From CAYJBH01 sp964368625 (GTDB lineage: Bacteria > Bacillota > Clostridia > Oscillospirales > Ruminococcaceae), in NCBI GenBank assembly GCA_964368625.1, contig CAYJBH010000029.1, forward strand, positions 1-35,743: a stretch of 35,743 nucleotides of DNA. Reading direction: 5' to 3'. The notes below the pieces were generated by a model, which saw only the letters and a list, made by a program, of their open reading frames with translations, searched no databases and was not told the origin of the DNA. This document shows positions 15,414 through 24,068 of this stretch, in pieces (position 1 is the first letter of the stretch; each line of letters begins with the position of its first letter). The translations under genes were made by a program, and so were the position numbers.

Positions 15414-16820
15414 TTACGGTGCATATTCTATCATTGTTGCAGAAATATCTTCCTGTGCTTTGTTAAGTGCATCGTCAACGGTGGCACCGGAAAGAATTTC
15501 TTGAACGGCTACAGAGAAAATTCTCTCGCCTTCAAGCTGTGCAAACTGCGGATATAGAGAAACCGGTGCGGACATTGTTTGGCCCTGAAGGATGGTGTAC
15601 TCATAGGTATCCATCTTAAACTGGCTGTCCTGATAGAATGGGTCTTCGTAGAAGGAAAGGTTTGTTGGTAGGTTTCCGTTACCTGTTCCGATTAATAGTT
15701 CCTTGTGATTCTCCATCCACCACTTTAAGAAGTAGCGAGCAGCATTAGGGTAGTCGGACTGGTCAAAGCCGTTAACAGCGTTAACACACTGGGTGTATTT
15801 TCCGTCGCCGTTAGCGCTAGGACCGGAGATGTTAGGAAGAACGCGGCTTACATCCTCGATGTCGGTGCCTTCTATGTAGTTACCGGACTGACCGAATACG
15901 ATACAAGCTTCGCCGGCAAGCCACATCTTCTGTGTATCAGCTGAAGCGTAACCTACAGAACCTTCACTTACAAGACCTTCGTCGTACATTGTTTTTAGGA
16001 ACTCATAGTTCTCTATCTGTGCCTGTGAGGTCATTGCTGTTTCGAGATTTTCGTCAACAAATCCTGTTGTGTTTGTGCTGTTAAGCACGAATGCGATATG
16101 GCAGGATATAGCATCACTTCCGCCGCCGGCCATTAGTACCGGAACCTTATCCGGGAAGGTTTCTTTTAATGTTCTCGCAACATCAAGAAACTCGTCGTAT
16201 GTTGTTGGTAGTTCGGTGATACCCGCTTCTTCAAAGTAGTCTGAACGATAAAGAATTTGTTTTGGATCAACGCCGTAAGGAAGTCCGTACTGAACACCTT
16301 CATATGTAAACAGTTCAAACATTTCAGGTGCAACGTTTGTTAAAATGTCGCTTCCCTCAGCTTCCCATGCTTCCATAATAGGATCAAGATTTAAGCTCTC
16401 GCCCATAACAGCGTACTGAATAGGTGTCGGCGTTGCACCTGTGCATGCTGCCGGTGCAGAACCACTTGTTACAGCTGTTAGGAATGTTTGATAGTAGCCA
16501 TCCCATGGTATCATTTCAAGATTAACCGTAATTCCATATTCGTTTTCGGAATTAAATCGATCAACAAATGCCTGTGTTGTATCGCCGTATTCGCTGTTAC
16601 CCCACTGCATTTCCCAGTAAAGAATCTCAGCGCCTTCTTCGATTTCGTCAAGAAAGGTGCCGGTGCCTGATGTTGCATCTTCTTCTGTGGAATCTTCGAC
16701 CGGTGTAGCTGCATCAGGTGCTGTGGTATCAGCTTCGGGGGCCGTCTCGGTAGACGAGCAAGAAGCCAACATTCCAACCGTTAAGCTTAACGTTAGGATA
16801 ATTGCTAATAGTTTCTTCAT
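15414..16820 (-). CDS. extracellular sugar-binding lipoprotein of the ABC importer
   Basis: This 468-residue family 1 solute-binding protein captures sugar outside the cell and delivers it to the permeases encoded next. The signal peptide ends in the lipobox LASC with Cys21 as lipidation site. A Thr/Glu/Asp-rich linker covers about residues 24-52. Two alpha/beta lobes follow, with typical segments such as GLPYGVDPKQILYRSDYFEE and MWLAGEACIVFGQSGNYIEG. The ATG at 16820 follows GGAGG; an extension of the frame to 16886 has no ribosome binding site. It is the first gene of the ABC - dehydrogenase operon. The substrate is probably a galactoside by neighbourhood, but the fold does not decide this. 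Confidence 0.94.
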   Translation of the reverse strand: MKKLLAIILTLSLTVGMLASCSSTETAPEADTTAPDAATPVEDSTEEDATSGTGTFLDEIEEGAEILYWEMQWGNSEYGDTTQAFVDRFNSENEYGITVNLEMIPWDGYYQTFLTAVTSGSAPAACTGATPTPIQYAVMGESLNLDPIMEAWEAEGSDILTNVAPEMFELFTYEGVQYGLPYGVDPKQILYRSDYFEEAGITELPTTYDEFLDVARTLKETFPDKVPVLMAGGGSDAISCHIAFVLNSTNTTGFVDENLETAMTSQAQIENYEFLKTMYDEGLVSEGSVGYASADTQKMWLAGEACIVFGQSGNYIEGTDIEDVSRVLPNISGPSANGDGKYTQCVNAVNGFDQSDYPNAARYFLKWWMENHKELLIGTGNGNLPTNLSFYEDPFYQDSQFKMDTYEYTILQGQTMSAPVSLYPQFAQLEGERIFSVAVQEILSGATVDDALNKAQEDISATMIEYAP

Positions 16821-16897
16821 GATTAACCTCCACATTTTCTTACAATAATTTGAAAACATTGAGTGCACATTGCCTAATATTTGCAAATTACTGTCTC

Positions 16898-16926
16898 ATT
16901 CTATCCCAAATCCAAATAATAAACAA
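16898..16926 (-). promoter_or_regulatory. sigma-A promoter of the ABC importer operon
   Basis: Minus strand TTGTTT at 16926-16921, 17-bp spacer, TAGAAT at 16903-16898 (5/6). The weak -35 is what one expects of an activator-dependent promoter, and two dyads lie upstream of it (16956-16971 and 16989-17019). Confidence 0.6.
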
Positions 16927-16955
16927 TACTGCAATTTTCTCAAATTATTATGTAT

Positions 16956-16971
16956 TTTGATATTAATCAAA
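16956..16971. promoter_or_regulatory. short dyad upstream of the ABC operon promoter
   Basis: TTTGAT (16956-16961), ATTA, ATCAAA (16966-16971): a perfect 6-bp inverted repeat starting 30 bp upstream of the -35 box. A possible regulator site; AT-rich chance matches are possible. Confidence 0.35.
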
Positions 16972-16988
16972 TTTGTACTATTTTACTA

Positions 16989-17019
16989 AATTTTATTGTA
17001 TAATTTATACAATAAAATT
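16989..17019. promoter_or_regulatory. 31-bp palindrome between the divergent promoters
   Basis: Arms AATTTTATTGTATA (16989-17002) and TATACAATAAAATT (17006-17019) are perfect complements around a 3-nt centre. It lies in the 414-bp gap between the ABC operon and the divergent gene at 17235, 63 bp from the ABC -35 and 24 bp from the -35 of the other gene. A shared operator is the simplest reading. The length of the symmetry makes chance unlikely. Confidence 0.6.
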
Positions 17020-17042
17020 GTTGTCTTTTTACCGCATATCTA

Positions 17043-17071
17043 TTTACATCTAAAATAAAATACTATATAAT
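17043..17071 (+). promoter_or_regulatory. sigma-A promoter of the gene at 17235
   Basis: TTTACA (17043-17048), 17-bp spacer, TATAAT (17066-17071). Transcription would start near 17078, giving a long leader of about 155 nt. Confidence 0.75.
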
Positions 17072-17099
17072 CGATTTAGTTAAGAGATAATTTACAGAT

Positions 17100-17196
17100 G
17101 TGATATCGCTTGTTATTTATTGCATCACGAACAATTAGACATGCGTTTTAGCGAGGTGCTATAGTCGCAAGCATAAAGGTTTAGTTGTTTAATTGT
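17100..17196 (+). other. potentially structured mRNA leader
   Basis: The leader holds nested complementary segments: ACAATTA (17131-17137) with TAATTGT (17190-17196), ATGC (17141-17144) with GCAT (17171-17174), and GCGA (17151-17154) with TCGC (17165-17168). A separate small stem pairs GTGAT (17100-17104) with ATCAC (17124-17128). It matches no riboswitch class I can recognise. Pairings are short, so the structure is tentative. Confidence 0.3.
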
Positions 17197-17234
17197 CATT
17201 TAGCAAAACACACTAATTTTTCAGGAGAACAGAT

Positions 17235-18098
17235 ATGAGTTACATTTTTCCGAGAACCGAGGTTGCCGGCGTTTCACTTTCACGAATGATAATCGGCACT
17301 AACTGGCTTGCCGGATGGAGTCACACCGGACCTGCCGCCGACAAACGAATTAATGCTCGTCATAACACACCGGAAAACATAATGCCGATGTTACGAGAAT
17401 ATCTCGACAACGGAATTGATACCATAATGGGTTTAATGACCCATCCCAACAGCGCTTCTGCCCATGAAGCAATGAAGATGATTGAGGCAGAAACCGGTAA
17501 AAAGTTCATCCTTATCGACACCCCTATAATTAACGTTGACGACACAGCGCAGGCTCGTAAGGAAGCAGAGGCTGAGATTAAGCTAAGCAAGGAAAAAGGC
17601 GCTACCTTCTGCTTTATACACCACAGCTCGGCAGAACAGCTTGTTGACAAGAATAAACGTGTTTTACACCGGCTAGACGATTACACCAAGATGATTCGAG
17701 ATGCCGGTATGATCCCCGGGCTTTCGGCTCATATGCCTGAACTTATAGTTTACAGCGATGAGAATGAATATGACGTACAGACCTACAACCAGATTTACAA
17801 CTGCATGGGATTTATGATGCAGGTTGAGATTGAGACGGTTGCAAGAATAATCTGGGAGGCAAAAAAGCCCGTAATGACAATTAAGTCTATGGCTGCCGGC
17901 AGATGCACCCCTTATGTTGGTCTCAACTTCTCATGGTCTACCATCCGTCCTTGCGACATGGTTACGGTAGGTTGTTTCGACATTAACGAGGTTGTTGAGG
18001 ATATCGAAATTTCTGCCGCCGCGTTAGAGCACAGATTCCCAAATATCGAAGGCAGAAAAAGCCCGAACCAAAACCAGGCAGCCTTTGGAAATAGTTAA
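17235..18098 (+). CDS. uncharacterised protein, possibly TIM-barrel, of the sugar cluster
   Basis: This 287-residue soluble protein is not one I can name. It reads as alternating strands and helices (FILIDTPI, FCFIHHSS, IPGLSAHMPELIVYSD, KPVMTIKSMAAGR, DMVTVGCFDI), which suggests a (beta/alpha)8 barrel related to aldo-keto reductase or amidohydrolase-like folds. The N-terminal SRMIIGTNWLAGWSHTGPAA is distinctive and probably binds ligand. Histidines in FCFIHHSS and GLSAHMP could hold a metal. No NAD(P) motif is evident. AGGAG precedes the ATG at the right distance. It is divergent from the ABC - dehydrogenase operon and shares with it a palindrome-containing promoter region, so it probably serves the same pathway. 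Confidence 0.75.
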   Translation: MSYIFPRTEVAGVSLSRMIIGTNWLAGWSHTGPAADKRINARHNTPENIMPMLREYLDNGIDTIMGLMTHPNSASAHEAMKMIEAETGKKFILIDTPIINVDDTAQARKEAEAEIKLSKEKGATFCFIHHSSAEQLVDKNKRVLHRLDDYTKMIRDAGMIPGLSAHMPELIVYSDENEYDVQTYNQIYNCMGFMMQVEIETVARIIWEAKKPVMTIKSMAAGRCTPYVGLNFSWSTIRPCDMVTVGCFDINEVVEDIEISAAALEHRFPNIEGRKSPNQNQAAFGNS

Positions 18099-18125
18099 TA
18101 ATATACTTAATATAAACCACTAACG

Positions 18126-18157
18126 CAAATATCCACCGTTTTCACGGTGGATATTTG
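18126..18157 (+). terminator. terminator of the gene at 17235
   Basis: CAAATATCCACCG (18126-18138) and CGGTGGATATTTG (18145-18157) make a 13-bp perfect stem with a 6-nt loop, 28 nt past the stop, followed by TATTTTC. Confidence 0.85.
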
Positions 18158-18186
18158 TATTTTCACTTGTGTTTCACCAAAATTTT

Positions 18187-18220
18187 TACTGCATAAAGTT
18201 TTCTCTCAATTTGTGCAGTA
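18187..18220 (-). terminator. weak hairpin after the ferritin gene
   Basis: TACTGCATAAA (18187-18197) and TTTGTGCAGTA (18210-18220) pair except for one position that is U-G or mismatched depending on strand. It starts 4 nt past the ferritin stop on the minus strand and runs into AAAATTTT, so terminator function is uncertain. Confidence 0.45.
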
Positions 18221-18224
18221 GTAA

Positions 18225-18740
18225 TTAACCCTGTGCTTGTGGAAACGGTGGAGTGAAAAATCTTCCTGCTAGCTCTTTATCAAACTGATACATTGCGCCG
18301 GCATTGTCCTTTATGCGATTTAAAAGCTTAATATACTTAGTAGGAGCTTCCTCTTCCTCTATCTGTTCTTTAACATACATCATCATAAATTCATAGAAGG
18401 CATGATCCTTTACATTCATCGACATATCTGCAAGGTTATTTATGGCTGCGGTTGTTCCCTGTTCTGCCTCTAGAGTTGCTTCCATTATGGCAAGAGGGTC
18501 TGCCCACTCTACTTCCGGCGAAGCTATAGCGGTTAATGTTGGGCTTTCACCACGTTGTTGCAGCTGATTAATTAAGGTGGTTCCGTGAACCCATTCTTCC
18601 TGCGATTGAATTCTCATCCAGTTAGCAAGGCCAGGCCAATCATTTGCATCGGCCCATAACGACATAGATAGATATAAATACGAGTTGTAAAATTCACTGT
18701 TTATCTGTTTTTCTGCTTCTTCAAATAACCTCTTGTCCAT
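18225..18740 (-). CDS. ftnA: non-heme ferritin
   Basis: This 171-residue subunit of the 24-mer iron-storage cage oxidises Fe(II) and stores it as mineral. The ferroxidase ligands align with those of E. coli FtnA: E16, E49 and H52 (QSQEEWVHG), E93 (LEAEQGTT) and a Glu/Gln-rich helix near EQIEEEEAP. The four-helix bundle and length are normal for bacterial ferritin. Of two nearby ATGs, the one at 18740 stands 8 nt after AAAGGA, while that at 18749 overlaps it. The gene has its own promoter and flanking hairpins, so it is independent of the sugar genes around it. Confidence 0.95.
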   Translation of the reverse strand: MDKRLFEEAEKQINSEFYNSYLYLSMSLWADANDWPGLANWMRIQSQEEWVHGTTLINQLQQRGESPTLTAIASPEVEWADPLAIMEATLEAEQGTTAAINNLADMSMNVKDHAFYEFMMMYVKEQIEEEEAPTKYIKLLNRIKDNAGAMYQFDKELAGRFFTPPFPQAQG

Positions 18741-18772
18741 AATTAACATCCTTTCTTTTTTGTTGTGAATTC

Positions 18773-18801
18773 ATTATACAACTATATTCATCTTTATTCA
18801 A
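18773..18801 (-). promoter_or_regulatory. sigma-A promoter of the ferritin gene
   Basis: Minus strand TTGAAT at 18801-18796, 17-bp spacer, TATAAT at 18778-18773. No Fur- or PerR-like box is evident around it. Confidence 0.8.
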
Positions 18802-18908
18802 CAAAATAATATTTTTTTGTATGATACAACAAGCGCACATATTCAACAAGGATAATTAACTACAGTTTAGCCATCTAAAAAGCGCACAGCCCGTATGTAG
18901 TTACTAGT

Positions 18909-18952
18909 AAAATAACGCATACCACTATCAAAATCATGGTATGCGTTATTTT
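18909..18952 (-). terminator. terminator of the alpha-galactosidase operon
   Basis: AAAATAACGCATACCA (18909-18924) and its complement TGGTATGCGTTATTTT (18937-18952) form a 16-bp perfect stem, 35 nt past the GH36 stop, with a T run on the minus strand. Confidence 0.88.
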
Positions 18953-18987
18953 GATGCGCATAAATTTAAATAACTGTTTACTGTAAT

Positions 18988-21207
18988 TTATTTAACATTT
19001 GCTTCAAAAACATATACCTGTGATGTGAAATCACCCTTATCTGTTCCTGAGGTGTATTTTCCGGTAAACAAATTGCTCTGTATAACCCCGGTAAACTCGG
19101 TGTTAACAATATAGCCAACATTCATAAGCTCGTCACCGTAATAGTTTTTACCGTTACAACTATAATCAAGTTCCTGATTCATCCCAACCAACTTAATTTT
19201 TTTAAGCGATGGATTTGGTGTTGCAAGAATTTTATAGTAGCCTAATATAGCAGTTTTTTGATCCTTCGACACCACCATCCAGCTATATATATTTCCGCTT
19301 TGAAGCCTATAAAAATCACCGTTTGATATAACATCACGATATTTTTTAAAGAAATCTATCTGCGCCTTTACCTTTTCGGCCTCCTCCTCGCTGATTTCGT
19401 TAACATTCAGCTCGTAACCAAAGGTTCCGAAATATGCAACATTGGCACGTGTTTCTATATCGGTTGTTCTTAGTAGCTGATGGTTAGGAACTGCCGCAAC
19501 ATGACTACCTATTGATGAGATAGGATATACCATCGATGTTCCATACTGAATATGCAGCCGCTCGATTGCATCGGTATCATCGCTTGCCCATGCCTGCGGT
19601 GCATAATATAGCATACCGGCATCGAATCTTGCCCCGCCTGATGCGCAGGATTCAAACAATATATCCGGAAATTTTTCGATTAGCTTTTCGTACAGTGAAT
19701 AAACCCCCAAAATATATCGGTGAAAAAACTCCTTTTGTCGCTCGGGTGGCAGACCTAGGCTGTAGCTCTCGGTTATATTTCTGTTCATATCCCACTTAAT
19801 ATAGGATATATTGGCTTTTTCGATTGTTTCACACATCTTATTAAATACGTATTCAACAACCTCATCTCTTGAGAAATCTAACACAAATTGATTTCGTCCG
19901 TAAGACATAGCCCTGTTTGGAGTTTTAATAACATAGTCAGGATGTAAGTTGTATAGCTCACTAATCTCGTTAACCATCTCCGGCTCAAACCATAAACCGA
20001 ATAGAAGCCCCATATCGTTTATCTTTCTTGCCAAACCATCAATCCCATTCGGCAGCTTTTTAAGATAAACCGCCCAGTCGCCCAACGAGGTTTGATCGTT
20101 ATCACGTTTACCAAACCATCCATCATCTAAAACAAATAGCTCAACCCCCAGTTCCTTTGCCTTAGCCGCTATCTTTAAAATGCTTTCCTCGGTAAAATCA
20201 AAATATGTTGCCTCCCAGTTATTTATAAGGATAGGGCGACGTTCATTTTTATATTTACCACGTATTAGGTTGTTTCTAAAAAGGTTATGAAAGTTTTGGC
20301 TCATAGCATTTAACCCGTTAGCAGCGTACGCCAAAACCGCCTCGGGAGTTTGAAACGACTCCCCTGCGTTTAAAGCCCATTCAAACTCGAACGGATTAAT
20401 ACCAATCATCATGCGGGTAACATTGTATGCATCAACCTCGGCCTCTGCTAAAAAATTTCCGCTATACACCAGAGTTAGCCCATAAACCTCGCCCGAGGTT
20501 TCGGTTGTTTCCGGTCTTTTTAGTGCTATAAATGGATTATGCATCGCCGAGCTTGCACCTCTTGAGCTTTGAATTGATTGAACACCCTTAGCAATTTTTC
20601 TGCAGGTTACATGCCTCTCTCGTGACCATGCGCCATCAAGCGTTATCATCTCATAGTTATCATCATATAGATCAAGACAAAGCGACATAGCACGGTTAAT
20701 TCTTACCGACTCATTAGATAAATTCTTCATCTCAACCGATCTAACAATTCCGGAAAAATTATCAAACAGATGATACTTCAGAATCATCTCAACGTTCATA
20801 ACCGAGTCATACAGCGTTATGTATAATGTTTCAACATCATCGCCGTAGGTATGCGGTAACCCAATAACACCTCTCTTACCTTTAAAAATTTCATATCCCT
20901 TATAAGTGAAATTTGTTATCCTGCTACCGTTTGCCTGGGTAAATTGATATGCCGGCTCTCTAAAATCTCCTGTACCGTATGCGGGATATTCCTGCTTAAT
21001 CGTTTCGAGAGAAAAATCAAGATCCCCCTCAAACACGCAGGGAGCAAGGGTAACAGCCCTCTCCACAATCAGATGATCAAAGTTGTTGTTGTGGCGAATT
21101 TTTTTACCAAAATATAGCTGACCCAGCTGGTTGTTTTTCAGCACCTTCATTATATAGCTTACATGGTTATTCGAAAGATGAAAGGTTCCATTATTAAATT
21201 CAATCAT
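18988..21207 (-). CDS. GH36 alpha-galactosidase
   Basis: This 739-residue cytoplasmic enzyme would hydrolyse alpha-1,6-galactosyl bonds in melibiose, raffinose and stachyose. The N-terminal beta-sandwich covers about residues 1-325, and the barrel opens with NNWEATYFDF (329-338). The nucleophile is D473 in KWDMNR. The acid/base is probably D543 in ASDDTDA, 70 residues on, as in other GH36 enzymes. CASGGARFD at 521-529 also belongs to the active site. Length and motifs match the tetrameric bacterial GH36 group. It is the third gene of the LacI - symporter - GH36 operon, 24 nt after the symporter gene. The ribosome binding site is weak (AGGG), suggesting translational coupling. Confidence 0.95.
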   Translation of the reverse strand: MIEFNNGTFHLSNNHVSYIMKVLKNNQLGQLYFGKKIRHNNNFDHLIVERAVTLAPCVFEGDLDFSLETIKQEYPAYGTGDFREPAYQFTQANGSRITNFTYKGYEIFKGKRGVIGLPHTYGDDVETLYITLYDSVMNVEMILKYHLFDNFSGIVRSVEMKNLSNESVRINRAMSLCLDLYDDNYEMITLDGAWSRERHVTCRKIAKGVQSIQSSRGASSAMHNPFIALKRPETTETSGEVYGLTLVYSGNFLAEAEVDAYNVTRMMIGINPFEFEWALNAGESFQTPEAVLAYAANGLNAMSQNFHNLFRNNLIRGKYKNERRPILINNWEATYFDFTEESILKIAAKAKELGVELFVLDDGWFGKRDNDQTSLGDWAVYLKKLPNGIDGLARKINDMGLLFGLWFEPEMVNEISELYNLHPDYVIKTPNRAMSYGRNQFVLDFSRDEVVEYVFNKMCETIEKANISYIKWDMNRNITESYSLGLPPERQKEFFHRYILGVYSLYEKLIEKFPDILFESCASGGARFDAGMLYYAPQAWASDDTDAIERLHIQYGTSMVYPISSIGSHVAAVPNHQLLRTTDIETRANVAYFGTFGYELNVNEISEEEAEKVKAQIDFFKKYRDVISNGDFYRLQSGNIYSWMVVSKDQKTAILGYYKILATPNPSLKKIKLVGMNQELDYSCNGKNYYGDELMNVGYIVNTEFTGVIQSNLFTGKYTSGTDKGDFTSQVYVFEANVK

Positions 21208-21231
21208 ATTACCCTACTTTATTTTACTCTT

Positions 21232-22968
21232 TTATTTTGTATCATCCTTTTTTTCAGCGTTTTTTCTGGAAGCCTTATCTATAGTTATAGAGGCTACAGC
21301 ACATATGGCAGCAATCACAAGCAATATAATGCCTGTATCTATTCCGATTCCGCCTTCTCTTGCTAGTCCTACCTTTGAAAAAACTACATACATACCAAGC
21401 ATTACAAATACAACAAAACCGCTAAATGTATATCTGTGTTTCCATGGTTTCATCTCAACAACATTTGCTATCGGCAAAACATAGTCGCGATCCATAGGTT
21501 TTAGCTTTCCGATAATAAACATTATTATGCAGGAAATTACAAAAAGTATAGCAGAGATATGAAGGTAGTGCAAGCCTGTATTAAACAGCTGGAAAGATGG
21601 GAAGAAGGTGTGTAGCTGGGTTAGCGCATATACAGCAACGAAGAAGGTTATAGCTACCTTTGCAGCAATTCCGGGAACTCGCTTTGTCATGTATCCCATA
21701 AATATAATGGTAAAGATGGGAACATTAAAGAACCCGTTAATTGTTTGTAGATAATCGAAAAGACCTTTAGGCGCATTTAAAATCATCGGTGCAACAAACA
21801 TTGCCACTATTGCAATTATTAATGCAAAGATTTTTCCCGCCTTAATTAACTCTTTATCACTAACATTCCCTTTTTTGGCAGGTTTATATACGTTTAGTGC
21901 AAACAGTGTTGACGCTGAGTTTAAAACGCTGTTAAATGTACTTAGTATCGCACCCATCAGTGCCGCTGCAAAAAAGCCAACTATCGGTCCGGGTAAAACT
22001 GTGCTAACGAACTGAGGGTAAACGGTGTCCATATTCTCTATGTCGCCACCCAAAATCTGAAAAGCCATGATGCCGGGAATGATAACCATTAGCGGGGTTA
22101 AAACCTTAAGGAAACCTGCAATAATAACACCCTTTTGTCCCTCTTCAAGGTTTTTAGCTCCCAGTGCCCGTTGAATAATGGACTGGTCGGTACCCCAGTA
22201 GTAAAGATTAACTAAAATTAGACCGGTAAACATTGTTGAAATCGGAAGATAACTATCTTCAGAACCAATAGCATCGAACTTCTCGGGCGAGCTGTTAATA
22301 AAGGTATCGAATCCTCCCGCTATATCTCCACCGCCTAAAACAAGCAAACCAAATATTGGAACAAGCAACCCGCCTATTATAAGAGCTATTCCGTTAATTG
22401 AATCGGATATCGCTACAGCTTTTAATCCTCCAAAAATGGCATATATAGCTCCAATGATTCCTATAACCCATACCATTAACCATATTGATTGGCCATAGCT
22501 TATGTTAAAGATTCCTGCTATATCAAAAATTTGACCCATCGCTACCGCACCGGAGTATAAGGTAATAGGCAACATGTTTACTATATAGCTTACCAAAAAT
22601 AGGATGGTGATAAACTTTCTTGTTCCACCATCAAATCTCGATTCGATAAAATCGGGTATCGTTGTTATCCCCTGTTTAAGATATCGCGGAACCAAAAATA
22701 ATGCTACTATAATAAGGGTAATTCCCGAGCCAACTTCCCAGCCCATAACCGCCATATTCTGCTGATAAGCCTGGCTAGACATTCCAACAAAGCTTGCCGC
22801 ACTTAGGTTTGTTAAGAGTAACGACCCTGCAATAACACCTCCGGTTAAACTTCTACCGCCAAGAAAATAACCATCCGATGTTGATAGCTTGTCATTTCTG
22901 GTTTTGATATAGGTGATAATACCTACCGCTACCGAGAACAGGATAAATGAAATGAGTATTGCCGCCAT
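21232..22968 (-). CDS. sodium/solute symporter family (SSS) transporter, probable galactoside importer
   Basis: This 578-residue polytopic membrane protein of the SSS family (TC 2.A.21) has about 13-14 hydrophobic segments. Family signatures include DGYFLGGRSLTGGVIAGSLL near residues 32-51, TNLSAASFVGMSSQAYQ at 53-69, and YYWGTDQSIIQRALGAKNLE near 256-275. SGLT-like members carry sugars with Na+. Its place between a LacI regulator and an alpha-galactosidase gene argues that it imports melibiose- or raffinose-type sugars, or galactosides broadly; the sequence alone does not fix the substrate. The start follows AAGGGGGAAT. The C-terminus ends in a charged tail (SRKNAEKKDDTK). Confidence 0.93.
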   Translation of the reverse strand: MAAILISFILFSVAVGIITYIKTRNDKLSTSDGYFLGGRSLTGGVIAGSLLLTNLSAASFVGMSSQAYQQNMAVMGWEVGSGITLIIVALFLVPRYLKQGITTIPDFIESRFDGGTRKFITILFLVSYIVNMLPITLYSGAVAMGQIFDIAGIFNISYGQSIWLMVWVIGIIGAIYAIFGGLKAVAISDSINGIALIIGGLLVPIFGLLVLGGGDIAGGFDTFINSSPEKFDAIGSEDSYLPISTMFTGLILVNLYYWGTDQSIIQRALGAKNLEEGQKGVIIAGFLKVLTPLMVIIPGIMAFQILGGDIENMDTVYPQFVSTVLPGPIVGFFAAALMGAILSTFNSVLNSASTLFALNVYKPAKKGNVSDKELIKAGKIFALIIAIVAMFVAPMILNAPKGLFDYLQTINGFFNVPIFTIIFMGYMTKRVPGIAAKVAITFFVAVYALTQLHTFFPSFQLFNTGLHYLHISAILFVISCIIMFIIGKLKPMDRDYVLPIANVVEMKPWKHRYTFSGFVVFVMLGMYVVFSKVGLAREGGIGIDTGIILLVIAAICAVASITIDKASRKNAEKKDDTK

Positions 22969-23019
22969 AATATTCCCCCTTAAAAAAATACGTTGTTTTT
23001 AATAAAACTTAATAATAAT

Positions 23020-24027
23020 TTAGAGCTTTTTAACCGAGCCTTTATTAACAAAAACAGGCCTATACAGCTTTCTGCCCACCGCTTCATTAACAAGAAGCTG
23101 CACGCAGGATTCTGCAACATCTTTTAGTGAAACCTCAAAGGAGGTTAGGTTTAATCTAAGCCAATTTGCAACCTCTAGGTTATCAAAACCTATAATGGAT
23201 ATATCATCTGGAATTGAAAGCCCCTGCTCCTGAACCGCCCTTATCGCACCCAGTGCCGAAATATCATTTGCAGCAAAGATAGCCGTTGGTTTGTTTTCTT
23301 TTAGATAAGCCTTGGTAACTTTATAGGAGACATCCTCTTTATATAAACCGGTTACACATTTAGCTTCAAGCCCTCCGAAATCCTTCATTGCCTCAAGGTA
23401 GCCGCTTCTTCTTTTAATCGACGAAAGTCGGTTATCCCCTTCAATAAGAAGTATATCTTTGTGCCCTGCCTCAATTAGCACCCTTGTTGCCTCGTAGCCG
23501 CCCTTAAAGTTATCGCAGTTAACAATTTTTATATCTTTGCTCTCCTCTTCCAACTCAGAAAACTGATCGATAAAAACCGAATTGTAGCTTTGCGATATCT
23601 CGGTTAACTCTTTAGTTTCATAAGGAAACCCGGTAAAAATTCCTCCGTATATCATCTTGGTAACAAAAGGATTTTTCAGTGTTTCAAACTCTTTCGGATC
23701 GGTTATGATATTAACCAGTGCAGTATACCCTATCTTCTTAAGTGAACTAACCAGGTTTGATAACAGCTCCATGTTATAGGGAGAGTTTATGCCTACCCAC
23801 TCATCCGAGCTATTTGTATCGTTAATATCCGAAATAAAAACACCAACTATGTTAGAAGATGCACCGGCAAGGCTTCTTGCAAAATGATTGGGAGTATACC
23901 CATACTCATCAATTACTGCCTGAACCTTTAACCTTGTTGCCTCAGGAACATTTTTGTAGTTATTTAGCACCCTCGAAACGGTACTTCGGGATACGTTGGC
24001 AAGTTTAGCTATCTGTTCGGTATTCAT
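23020..24027 (-). CDS. LacI-family transcriptional regulator
   Basis: This 335-residue regulator has the N-terminal LacI helix-turn-helix at residues 1-25 (QIAKLANVSRSTVSRVLNNY) and the hinge helix near NHFARSLAG. A periplasmic-binding-protein-like effector domain follows (SIIGFDNLEVANWL near the end). It heads the operon with the symporter (51 nt on) and alpha-galactosidase, and probably represses it until an alpha-galactoside or derived sugar binds. The ATG at 24027 follows AAAGGGTGG; two extra codons upstream in frame are not needed. A symmetric operator lies between its promoter and start codon, pointing to autoregulation. Confidence 0.93.
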   Translation of the reverse strand: MNTEQIAKLANVSRSTVSRVLNNYKNVPEATRLKVQAVIDEYGYTPNHFARSLAGASSNIVGVFISDINDTNSSDEWVGINSPYNMELLSNLVSSLKKIGYTALVNIITDPKEFETLKNPFVTKMIYGGIFTGFPYETKELTEISQSYNSVFIDQFSELEEESKDIKIVNCDNFKGGYEATRVLIEAGHKDILLIEGDNRLSSIKRRSGYLEAMKDFGGLEAKCVTGLYKEDVSYKVTKAYLKENKPTAIFAANDISALGAIRAVQEQGLSIPDDISIIGFDNLEVANWLRLNLTSFEVSLKDVAESCVQLLVNEAVGRKLYRPVFVNKGSVKKL

Positions 24028-24042
24028 AACCACCACCCTTTG

Positions 24043-24056
24043 TGAACGCGCGTTTA
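24043..24056. promoter_or_regulatory. candidate LacI-type operator
   Basis: TGAACGCGCGTTTA contains the perfect palindrome AACGCGCGTT (24045-24054) with the CG-centre symmetry typical of LacI-family operators. It lies downstream of the operon promoter and just upstream of the regulator's ribosome binding site, a position suited to repression. Confidence 0.72.
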
Positions 24057-24068
24057 TTCTGTGTTAAT

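Noticed and set aside
16821..16886. 22-codon N-terminal extension of the binding protein
   Set aside because: It would bury the lipoprotein signal peptide; ATG 16820 follows GGAGG.
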